A stretch of 28,470 bases of DNA, from contig PNLG01000193.1 in NCBI GenBank assembly GCA_013822915.1, positions 1-28,470 of the forward strand, in the 5' to 3' direction. The translations under genes were made by a program, and so were the position numbers. This document shows, one piece after another, positions 16,879-22,918 of this stretch (positions within the stretch are counted from its first letter, which is position 1; every line of letters starts with the position of its first letter). The DNA is from Sphingomonas sp. (GTDB lineage: Bacteria > Pseudomonadota > Alphaproteobacteria > Sphingomonadales > Sphingomonadaceae). The notes beneath the pieces are model-generated. The model worked only from the letters and a program-made list of their open reading frames with translations, was not told the DNA's origin and ran no database searches.

Positions 16879-18789
16879 TTAAGCCGCGTCGGTGTCGGCG
16901 CGCACGACCCTGACCAGCAATGCCTCCACCTGCACCTGCTGCCCGGCGGCGACGGGCAGTTCGTCGACCACACCATCGAACGGCGCGGTCAGGCTGTGCT
17001 CCATCTTCATGGCTTCGAGGGTAACGAGTCGTTGACCCTTGGTAACGACATCGCCCGCCGCGACGTCAACCGCCGTGACGCGGCCGGGCATGGGGGACAG
17101 GATGGCGCCGTCGGCGGCGGTGGCGCCCAGTTTCCCCTCACCGCGACGCAACGCTACACGATGCGCCGCTCCGTCTTGGAAATAAATTCGCGTCGGACCG
17201 TCGATGACGCAAGCTCGGCATGCATCGTAGCTCAGAGCATGATCTCCGACCTGAGTTTCAACCGGTTTGCCGTCTACAGTCAGACGCACGGTTCGGTTGG
17301 CATCTGAATTGAGGCGAAAACCAAAACGCGATTGGTGAAATTGATACATCGCATTGTCTAGGCCACCAGGCACCAACTCCGTAGCGAAATCGTCTGCCGC
17401 ATATTGCAGCAGGGCATCGCTCGGCACTGGCGGCTCAATCAAGCGATCCTGATTTTCGGCAATAAAGGCTGTGGTGAGTCGACCTTCTCGAAAAGAAGGC
17501 TCATCGAGCAGTCGAGCAAGAAACCACGCATTTGTGTTCACCGGCTCGCACTGAAATGCCTTGCATGACTGAGAAAGATCACGATTGGCTTCGGCTCGCG
17601 TTTTGCCCCAACAGACGATCTTCGCGATCATTGGATCGTAGAATGGGGAGACTTCGTCCCGCTCTTGAACGCCAGTTTCTATGCGATCATCTGGAAAGAG
17701 CAGATGGTCCAGCCGCCCGACACTCGGCAGAAACCCCTTCGCCGGGTCCTCCGCGTACAACCTTGCCTCCATCGCCCAGCCATTGATGCTGAGCTCGTCC
17801 TGCCGCTTGGACAGCGGCTCCCCGCTCGCCACGCGCAGTTGCCATTCGACCAGATCGACGCCGGTAATCTCCTCGGTCACCGGGTGCTCGACCTGTAGCC
17901 GCGTGTTCATTTCCATGAACCAGATGCGGTCGGCGCGCAGGCCTTCGCTTGCATCCGCGATGAACTCGATCGTCCCAGCGCTGACATAATCAACTGCCTT
18001 CGCCGCGCGCACGGCAGCGGCGCACAATGCCTCGCGCGTTTCGGGGGACATGCCGGGCGCGGGGGCTTCTTCGATCACTTTTTGGTGGCGGCGTTGCAGG
18101 CTGCAATCGCGTTCGAACAGGTGAACGATGTTGCCGTGGGTGTCGCCGAACACCTGCACTTCGATGTGGCGGGGGGAGAGGATGTATTTTTCGATCAGCA
18201 CCCGGTCGTCGCCAAAGCTTGACGCGGCCTCGCGCTTGCAACTGTTCAGCGCGTCGGCGAAATCAGCGGGTGCCTCCACCCGGCGCATCCCCTTGCCCCC
18301 GCCGCCCGCCACGGCCTTGATGAGCACGGGATAGCCAATTTTGTCGGCCTCTGCCGACAGTGCATCGGGGGATTGGTCCGCGCCCAGATAGCCCGGCGTT
18401 ACCGGCACGCCGGCGGCGATCATCCGTTCCTTCGCCGCATCCTTCAGCCCCATCGCCCGGATGCTGTCGGGGCGCGGGCCGACCCAGATCAGCCCGGCGT
18501 CGATCACTCCTTGCGCGAAATCGGCGTTTTCGGACAGGAAGCCATAGCCGGGGTGGATCGCCTCTGCGCCCGTCGCTATTGCCGCTGCAATGATCTTGTC
18601 CCCGACGAGGTAGCTTTCGCGCGCAGGCGACGGCCCGAGATGCACTGCCTCATCCGCCTGGCGGACGTGCAGCGCCCTGGCATCGGCGTCGGAATAGACC
18701 GCGACGGTGCGCACCCCCAGTTTCCGCGCGGTGCGGATGATGCGGCAGGCGATTTCGCCGCGATTGGCGATGAGGAGGGAAGTGATCAT
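16879..18789 (-). CDS. mccA: Methylcrotonyl-CoA carboxylase biotin-containing (alpha) subunit
   Basis: 636 residues, complete. The order is: biotin carboxylase N-domain (LLIANRGEIACRI), ATP-grasp with AVAGGGGKGMRRVEAPADF, EKYILSPRHIEVQVFGD and FMEMNTRLQVEHPVTE, then the biotin carboxylase C-domain (EARLYAEDPAKGFLPS), a linker, and a biotinyl domain with EAMKMEH (Lys595 biotinylated). It carboxylates biotin for the MccB carboxyltransferase. The mccB and isovaleryl-CoA dehydrogenase genes nearby favour methylcrotonyl-CoA over propionyl-CoA. The first 22 codons are duplicated 529 bp upstream, and codons ~363-543 have unusually low GC. The start ATG lies 12 bases after the hicA stop, with AAGGG upstream. 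Confidence 0.94.
   Translation of the reverse strand: MITSLLIANRGEIACRIIRTARKLGVRTVAVYSDADARALHVRQADEAVHLGPSPARESYLVGDKIIAAAIATGAEAIHPGYGFLSENADFAQGVIDAGLIWVGPRPDSIRAMGLKDAAKERMIAAGVPVTPGYLGADQSPDALSAEADKIGYPVLIKAVAGGGGKGMRRVEAPADFADALNSCKREAASSFGDDRVLIEKYILSPRHIEVQVFGDTHGNIVHLFERDCSLQRRHQKVIEEAPAPGMSPETREALCAAAVRAAKAVDYVSAGTIEFIADASEGLRADRIWFMEMNTRLQVEHPVTEEITGVDLVEWQLRVASGEPLSKRQDELSINGWAMEARLYAEDPAKGFLPSVGRLDHLLFPDDRIETGVQERDEVSPFYDPMIAKIVCWGKTRAEANRDLSQSCKAFQCEPVNTNAWFLARLLDEPSFREGRLTTAFIAENQDRLIEPPVPSDALLQYAADDFATELVPGGLDNAMYQFHQSRFGFRLNSDANRTVRLTVDGKPVETQVGDHALSYDACRACVIDGPTRIYFQDGAAHRVALRRGEGKLGATAADGAILSPMPGRVTAVDVAAGDVVTKGQRLVTLEAMKMEHSLTAPFDGVVDELPVAAGQQVQVEALLVRVVRADTDAA
17160..17700 (-). 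other. Low-GC internal segment of mccA (possible recombinant patch)
   Basis: Counted line by line, 17281-17700 has 219 G+C in 420 bases (52%), and 17161-17280 about 55%. The line just before (17101-17160) is 73% and the line just after (17701-17760) is 67%; 18001-18060 reaches 78%. The reading frame is uninterrupted and codes for residues ~363-543, covering the end of the biotin carboxylase C-domain and the linker region. The sharp edges suggest recombination with a divergent allele rather than gradual drift. Confidence 0.6.
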
Positions 18790-18791
18790 GC
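18724..18791 (-). repeat. Direct repeat, copy 1 (5' end of intact mccA)
   Basis: 68 bases that recur at 19253-19320 with 64 identities. 18724-18780 matches with one mismatch, then three adjacent mismatches, then eight matches through the start codon. This copy contains the functional mccA start and its first ~22 codons. Confidence 0.93.
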
Positions 18792-18801
18792 GGCGTTGCC
18801 C

Positions 18802-19008
18802 TTACAGTTCGCTCTCGGCCAATCCAGCGATCTTCATCAAACTCCGCTGCAAGCCAAGTTTAAGCGCAGTGTTGCCATGGATCGGGATCGACAGTCGGGC
18901 GACTTCGCCATCCTTGCCGTAAATATGATGGCTTCCGGCGATACGTAACAAAACCCAGCCCTTGCGCTCGATCGCGCACGCGAAGGCTTTGCCGGAGCTT
19001 GGTTTCAA
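18802..19008 (-). CDS. hicA: HicA-type mRNA interferase toxin
   Basis: 68 residues from a TTG at 19008 that overlaps the hicB stop (TTGA). The small double-stranded-RNA-binding-like fold is recognisable: SSGKAFACAIERKGWVLLRIAGSHHIY, with the catalytic His in GSHHIY, then IPIHGNTALKLGLQRSLMKIAGL, the closing beta-alpha segment of HicA. HicA toxins cleave mRNA and stall growth until neutralised by HicB. The order hicB then hicA is the reverse of the E. coli locus but common elsewhere. The gene lies between the two copies of the mccA 5' end and stops 12 bases before mccA. It looks intact; activity is unproven. Confidence 0.88.
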   Translation of the reverse strand: MKPSSGKAFACAIERKGWVLLRIAGSHHIYGKDGEVARLSIPIHGNTALKLGLQRSLMKIAGLAESEL

Positions 19009-19208
19009 AAGGCCAGTTCGAGCACCCGCTCGCCGCGACCGGGCTCCGGCGGCGCGACATCGGCGTCGAGCCAGCCCGTGATCGCCTCACGGACGTTGGC
19101 CAGCGTCTCGTCGAGAGTCTCGCCCTGTGACACGCAACCGGGCAACGCCGGAACTTCGGCCCAAAAACCGCCCTCTTCGGCTTCGCGAATGCGAACCTTG
19201 ATGTTCAT
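19005..19208 (-). CDS. hicB: HicB-family antitoxin (short form)
   Basis: 67 residues from the ATG at 19208. The partial RNase H fold of HicB is evident: MNIKVRIREAEEGGFWAEVPALPGCVSQGETLDETLANVREAI, ending with a short acidic tail. There is no C-terminal ribbon-helix-helix or HTH DNA-binding domain, so autoregulation as seen for longer HicB proteins is doubtful. The start overlaps the stop of the truncated mccA remnant (ATGA) and the stop overlaps hicA. Antitoxin role is inferred from family and pairing. Confidence 0.88.
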   Translation of the reverse strand: MNIKVRIREAEEGGFWAEVPALPGCVSQGETLDETLANVREAITGWLDADVAPPEPGRGERVLELAF

Positions 19209-19318
19209 GTTGACAAACTATGCCAGATGGTTCGCCGCCGCAAGGGGCAAGCCCGCGCAGTGCGGATGATGCGGCAGGCGATTTCGCCGCGATTGGCGAT
19301 GAGGAGGGACTGGATCAT
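19205..19318 (-). pseudogene. Truncated 5' remnant of mccA, 37 codons
   Basis: The ATG at 19318 begins MIQSLLIANRGEIACRII and continues to RTAR, matching the intact mccA N-terminus except residue 3 (Gln for Thr). It then diverges into an unrelated tail and stops with a TGA at 19205-19207 that overlaps the hicB ATG. It lies three bases after the stop of the NTF2-like gene, where an operonic mccA start would be expected, so it is probably the original start, cut off by the hicBA insertion. It may still be translated as a leader peptide feeding ribosomes to hicB. Confidence 0.8.
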
Positions 19319-19320
19319 GC
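19253..19320 (-). repeat. Direct repeat, copy 2 (mccA remnant)
   Basis: Second copy of the 68-base repeat, in the same orientation as copy 1 and 529 bases away. The interval 18792-19252 between the copies holds hicBA and nothing else that I can identify. No terminal inverted repeats or integrase are visible. Confidence 0.93.
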
Positions 19321-19321
19321 C

Positions 19322-19798
19322 CTAACCCTCGCATCCCTTGGTTCGGCTGGAATAGCTGATATTGGCGATTTTCCACGTGCCGCCCTCGCGCACCATGTCG
19401 AACAGGTCATAGCCGCAGTGATGCAGCTTGCCGTCGATATAGAAATTATACCGCCCCCACACAAACGCGACATCGCCGTCGACTTCGATCGCGGGGTCAT
19501 AGAGCCGTTCCTCATAACGCTCCGGCCCCGGTTTCATGCCGGTGATGAACTCGGTCATCGGGCGGCGGACGATGCGACGTTTGCCGTCCTCGCCCTCGAT
19601 CGCGATAATGAGGTTGCCGTCCTCGCGCACAATCGGGCGCAGCATCTCGCCATTGCGCGCCGCAATCGCGGCAAAGGTCGCGTTGACGGGGGCGAGCACG
19701 GCGGCGGCGTCATCCTGCGGCGCAGGCGGGGTGCCCGTGCCCTTGGGCAGCGGCGGGGTGGGCGTGATTTGCAGGAGGAGGGGGAGGAGGAGGGGCAT
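19322..19798 (-). CDS. NTF2-like (DUF4440-type) exported protein
   Basis: 158 residues from the ATG at 19798, with GGAGA upstream; a TTG at 19804 is possible but badly spaced. The N-terminus is a short hydrophobic stretch followed by a Pro/Thr-rich linker (MPLLLPLLLQITPTPPLPKG), suggesting export. The rest is a cone-shaped NTF2-like domain: AAVLAPVNATFAAIAARNGEML at the start, and VAFVWGRYNFYIDGKLHHCGYDLFDMVREGGTWKIANISYS at the end, where the WKI strand is typical. Such proteins often bind small ligands, and no catalytic residues can be named. Its stop is three bases before the old mccA start, consistent with an operon. Function unknown. Confidence 0.8.
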   Translation of the reverse strand: MPLLLPLLLQITPTPPLPKGTGTPPAPQDDAAAVLAPVNATFAAIAARNGEMLRPIVREDGNLIIAIEGEDGKRRIVRRPMTEFITGMKPGPERYEERLYDPAIEVDGDVAFVWGRYNFYIDGKLHHCGYDLFDMVREGGTWKIANISYSSRTKGCEG

Positions 19799-19812
19799 GA
19801 TCAATCGTCTCC

Positions 19813-19839
19813 GTCATGCTGAACGCGTTTCAGCATCCA
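19813..19839. repeat. REP-like palindromic repeat, left of the GIY-YIG gene
   Basis: 27 bases: GTC, then ATGCTGAA (19816-19823), loop CGCGT, TTCAGCAT (19829-19836), CCA. It has a perfect 8-bp stem. It differs at only two loop positions from the copy at 20224-20250 and lies in the same orientation. It begins 15 bases upstream of the NTF2-like start codon on that strand, and ends 34 bases before the nuclease start. Confidence 0.85.
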
Positions 19840-19873
19840 CTGTGCGTCGCGCGTTGTGCTATCCATATTGGCG

Positions 19874-20203
19874 ATGAGCAAGCAGCCTTGCACCTATATT
19901 CTGGCGAGCGGCCGGTTGGGAACAATCTATATCGGGGTCACGTCCGACCTGCTGGCGCGGTTGCATCAACATCGGTCTGGCGAGCTTCCAGGGTTCACGT
20001 TGCGCTACGGCGTGCGTCGGCTGGTGCGATACGAGATGTTTGACGACATGGTTTCGGCGATCGAACGCGAAAAGCAATTGAAGCGGTGGCATCGTGATTG
20101 GAAGATCAACCTGATCGAGTCGAGCAATCCACATTGGGACGATCTGGCGGTCGGGCTGGGCTTCGATCCGATACCGCCCCGCTATCCCCGCCCGAAGGGA
20201 TGA
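19874..20203 (+). CDS. Small GIY-YIG domain nuclease-like protein (YhbQ/UPF0213 type)
   Basis: 109 residues from the ATG at 19874. The whole protein is one GIY-YIG domain: CTYILASGRLGTIYIGVTSDL carries the paired TYI and IYIG strands, LLARLHQHR supplies the conserved Arg and His region, and EREKQLKRWHRDWKINLIE holds the conserved Glu and the positively charged helix. Single-domain members are found in many bacteria and some act on branched or damaged DNA; the role here is unknown. It is on the opposite strand to the surrounding minus-strand genes and is bracketed by palindromic repeats, suggesting that it arrived or moves as a unit. Confidence 0.88.
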   Translation: MSKQPCTYILASGRLGTIYIGVTSDLLARLHQHRSGELPGFTLRYGVRRLVRYEMFDDMVSAIEREKQLKRWHRDWKINLIESSNPHWDDLAVGLGFDPIPPRYPRPKG

Positions 20204-20223
20204 CGGCCACGCCAACAACAATC

Positions 20224-20250
20224 GTCATGCTGAACTTGTTTCAGCATCCA
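20224..20250. repeat. REP-like palindromic repeat, right inner copy
   Basis: GTC, ATGCTGAA (20227-20234), loop CTTGT, TTCAGCAT (20240-20247), CCA. It is 25/27 identical to the copy at 19813 in direct orientation. It lies 20 bases after the nuclease stop. Confidence 0.87.
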
Positions 20251-20285
20251 CCGCGCAACGGGCATCTGCCGGGATCGTGGCACCT

Positions 20286-20312
20286 TGGACCCTGAAACAA
20301 GTTCAGGGTGAC
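20286..20312. repeat. REP-like palindromic repeat, right outer copy (inverted)
   Basis: TGG, ACCCTGAA (20289-20296), loop ACAAG, TTCAGGGT (20302-20309), GAC. Its reverse complement equals the 20224 copy except for four stem bases, which change in pairs (TG..CA to CC..GG), so the hairpin is kept. With the 20224 copy it forms a head-to-head pair spaced 35 bp, as in bacterial interspersed mosaic elements. Confidence 0.85.
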
Positions 20313-20394
20313 GATAGGCGTTGGTGAAGCGCTATCGCCCCGCTCACATACGGACTACCCCTATTCCCAAAGGCAATTGGCGAGGACAGGCCGG

Positions 20395-20808
20395 TCAAGT
20401 CCGCGTCCTCTCGACATGTTGCTGGATTTCCTGACCAAAACTGATTTCGAGCGTATGCCCGTCAGGGTCGGCAATGAATGCCCAATAGCCAACGGGTGGT
20501 CCATCGTCTTGTGGTCCGCTCACGTCATACCCCAGCGTTCTGGCCGTTCGAGCTCGAAGGTCGACTTCGTCCCGGGATTTGACGCAGACGCCGAGATGCC
20601 CCAGCGGACCTAGCGGCGATTCGGCCTCCGCCTGCTCAATGAAGACAATCGCGAACGCACGTTTGAGATCGGATAACCAAAACACGCGGCCGGACGAGTC
20701 GCGTCGGTCGTGAATGACGGTGAAGTCGGCAAAACGACGATAAAACTCAATCGTTTTGTCCGCGTTCGCGCACACCAGCGCGATGTGGGTAAAGCCTTCG
20801 TCGCTCAC
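20395..20808 (-). CDS. VOC-family (glyoxalase/bleomycin-resistance-like) protein
   Basis: 137 residues from a GTG at 20808 that overlaps the mccB stop (GTGA). An upstream in-frame ATG would overlap mccB heavily and adds unrelated residues. Two beta-alpha-beta-beta-beta modules are seen: GFTHIALVCANADKTIEFYRRF to AFAIVFIEQ, and LGHLGVCVKSRDEV to DPDGHTLEISFGQ. The likely metal ligands are the His of FTHIAL, the Glu of VFIE, the His of GHLGV and the Glu of LEIS. It may act on an acyl-CoA or a small electrophile related to the pathway, but the substrate is unknown. GC is low (about 48-58% per sampled 60-base line) compared with mccB. Confidence 0.87.
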   Translation of the reverse strand: MSDEGFTHIALVCANADKTIEFYRRFADFTVIHDRRDSSGRVFWLSDLKRAFAIVFIEQAEAESPLGPLGHLGVCVKSRDEVDLRARTARTLGYDVSGPQDDGPPVGYWAFIADPDGHTLEISFGQEIQQHVERTRT

Positions 20809-22403
20809 ATCCGGAACACCCCGAACCGGGGCGCCTCCGCGACCGGCGCGTTTAGGCAAGCCGCCAGCGACAGCCCCAGCACGTCGCGCGTCTGCGCCGG
20901 GTCGATGACCCCGTCGTCCCATAGCCGCGCGGTCGCGTAATAGGGATTGCCCTCATCCTCATATTTCTGGCGGATCGGAGCTTTGAACGCCTCTGCCTCC
21001 GCCGCTGTCCAGCTCTCGGCATCGCGGTGGACAGTCGCGAGCACTGATGCCGCCTGTTCGCCGCCCATCACGCTGATCCGCGCGTTGGGCCAGGTGAACA
21101 GGAAGCGCGGAGCATAGGCACGGCCGCACATGCCGTAATTGCCCGCGCCAAAGCTGCCGCCGATCAGCACGGTGATTTTGGGCACGCGCGCCGTCGCGAC
21201 CGCTGTCACCAGCTTGGCGCCGTGCTTGGCGATCCCTTGCGCCTCATATTTCCCGCCGACCATGAAGCCGCTGATATTCTGGAGGAACAACAGCGGCACC
21301 CCGCGCTGCTGCGCGAGCTGGATAAAATGGGCGCCCTTTTGCGCGCTTTCGGAAAACAACACGCCGTTATTGGCAAGTATCGCGACCGGCATCCCCCAGA
21401 TATGGGCAAAACCGCACACCAGCGTGCTGCCATACAGCGCCTTGAACTCATGAAATTCGCTGGCGTCGACGATCCGCGCAATGATTTCGCGCACGTCATA
21501 GGGCGCGCGGACATCCTGCGGGATGATGCCATAAAGCTCGGCTGCATCGAATTTTGGCGGGCGCGGCTCGCGGGCATTGGTTTGCCTGTCCAGCGGGCCG
21601 AGGTGCGACACGATATCGCGCACGATGGTGAGGGCATGTTCGTCATTTTCGGCAAGGTGATCGACCACGCCCGATTTGCGCGCATGCAGGTCGCCACCGC
21701 CCAGATCCTCGGCGGAAATCACTTCGCCGGTCGCGGCTTGGACCAGTGGTGGCCCGGCGAGGAAAATCGTTCCTTGCCCGCGCACGATCACCGTTTCATC
21801 GCTCATCGCGGGCACATAAGCACCACCCGCGGTGCAGCTGCCCATCACGCACGCGATTTGCGGGATGCCCAGCGCCGACATGTTCGCCTGGTTGAAAAAG
21901 ATGCGGCCAAAATGATCGCGGTCGGGAAATACTTCGGCCTGATGCGGCAGGTTCGCCCCGCCCGAATCGACGAGGTAAATGCAGGGTAGGCGGTTTTCCT
22001 GCGCAATCTCCTGCGCGCGCAGATGTTTCTTGACGGTGAGCGGATAATAAGTGCCGCCTTTGACGGTGGCGTCGTTGCACAGGATCATCACCTGTCGGCC
22101 GGAAACGCGGCCGATGCCGGCAATCATCGAGGCGCCATGGACGTCGCCCTCATACATGCCGTTGGCGGCAAGCTGGCCGATTTCTAGGAACGGCGAGCCG
22201 GGATCGAGCAGCCGCTCCACCCGGTCGCGCGGCAGCAGCTTGCCCCGCGCGACATGGCGCTCACGCGACTTTTCGTTGCCGCCCAGCGCGGCCTGCGCAA
22301 CCCTGGCCCACAGCTCGTCGCGGAGCGCGCGGTTGTGCGCGTGGCGGGCGCGGAAGTCGTCGCTATCGGGGTTGATCGCGGTGGGGAGCACAGGCGCGCT
22401 CAT
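20805..22403 (-). CDS. mccB: Methylcrotonyl-CoA carboxylase carboxyltransferase (beta) subunit
   Basis: 532-residue carboxyltransferase with two crotonase-fold halves. The N-half has the acyl-CoA/oxyanion block GSCTAGGAYVPAMSDE and IFLAGPPLVQAATGE. The C-half has GFMVGGKYEAQGIAKHGAK and GGSFGAGNYGMCGRAY, the latter typical of MCC beta chains rather than propionyl-CoA carboxylase. It transfers CO2 from biotin on MccA to 3-methylcrotonyl-CoA in leucine breakdown. The ATG at 22403 is preferred to 22412, where AAAGG abuts the codon. Unusually, mccB and mccA are 2.0 kb apart, separated by VOC, GIY-YIG, NTF2-like and hicBA genes. Confidence 0.94.
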   Translation of the reverse strand: MSAPVLPTAINPDSDDFRARHAHNRALRDELWARVAQAALGGNEKSRERHVARGKLLPRDRVERLLDPGSPFLEIGQLAANGMYEGDVHGASMIAGIGRVSGRQVMILCNDATVKGGTYYPLTVKKHLRAQEIAQENRLPCIYLVDSGGANLPHQAEVFPDRDHFGRIFFNQANMSALGIPQIACVMGSCTAGGAYVPAMSDETVIVRGQGTIFLAGPPLVQAATGEVISAEDLGGGDLHARKSGVVDHLAENDEHALTIVRDIVSHLGPLDRQTNAREPRPPKFDAAELYGIIPQDVRAPYDVREIIARIVDASEFHEFKALYGSTLVCGFAHIWGMPVAILANNGVLFSESAQKGAHFIQLAQQRGVPLLFLQNISGFMVGGKYEAQGIAKHGAKLVTAVATARVPKITVLIGGSFGAGNYGMCGRAYAPRFLFTWPNARISVMGGEQAASVLATVHRDAESWTAAEAEAFKAPIRQKYEDEGNPYYATARLWDDGVIDPAQTRDVLGLSLAACLNAPVAEAPRFGVFRM

Positions 22404-22564
22404 CGGGGGCATCCTTTATCTTTTGCCGCATGGTCTAATCGCCTGACCGGCGCTTGGGAAGGCGCGAGCCGTTGGCTCGGGCGGTGCCGCGGCGCAATTG
22501 CGGGTTGTCCCCGGACGACAAAGGATTTAGTCCTTGTAGCACTTATTACGCAAAGGGCCGGGCG

Positions 22565-22918
22565 ATGACGGGGTTTCGAGCAATATTGGTGGCGATATTC
22601 GTGCTGATCGTCGGATACACGTTGCAGGTCGGGGGTGCGCATGGCTGGAATCTGGTGCCGATTTTCTTTGCCGCGATCGGCGAAATGACGTGGCAGGGAC
22701 AGTTTAACGTTGATTTTGCGTGCTTTCTGATCCTGTCGGGGCTGTGGACGGCGTGGCGGCATGATTTTTCACCGCTCGGGCTGGTGCTGGCGCCGATGGC
22801 GAGCTTTGGCGGCGCGATGTTCCTGAGCGCTTATCTGTTGTTCCTGACGTTTCACACCCACGGCGACATGGCTGCGGTGCTGCTGGGTAACAAGCGGGCG
22901 GCGATGTTGCGCGCTTAA
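22565..22918 (+). CDS. Small integral membrane protein, unknown function
   Basis: 117 residues from the ATG at 22565, after AAAGGG. Three to four hydrophobic segments are predicted by eye: ILVAIFVLIVGYTLQVGG (about 7-24), NLVPIFFAAIG, FACFLILSGLWTAW (about 52-65) and LVLAPMASFGGAMFLSAYLLFL (about 74-95). The spacing and the F-N-V-D-F before the third helix recall DUF2834-type proteins, but I am not sure of this. It stands alone on the plus strand between mccB and the isovaleryl-CoA dehydrogenase gene, interrupting that gene pair. Its last four bases overlap the dehydrogenase stop. No function is proposed. Confidence 0.75.
   Translation: MTGFRAILVAIFVLIVGYTLQVGGAHGWNLVPIFFAAIGEMTWQGQFNVDFACFLILSGLWTAWRHDFSPLGLVLAPMASFGGAMFLSAYLLFLTFHTHGDMAAVLLGNKRAAMLRA

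Noticed and set aside
17281..17700. mccA as a disrupted pseudogene because of its atypical segment and 5' duplication
   Set aside because: The 636-codon frame is continuous and keeps the ATP-grasp motifs and the biotinylation site, so the gene appears functional.
18724..19320. Classical transposon or insertion sequence carrying hicBA
   Set aside because: No transposase, integrase or terminal inverted repeats are visible, and a 68-bp target duplication would be far longer than those of usual insertion sequences.
19874..20203. Homing endonuclease within a group I intron
   Set aside because: No split host gene or exon continuity exists around it; the flanks are palindromic repeats between separate genes.
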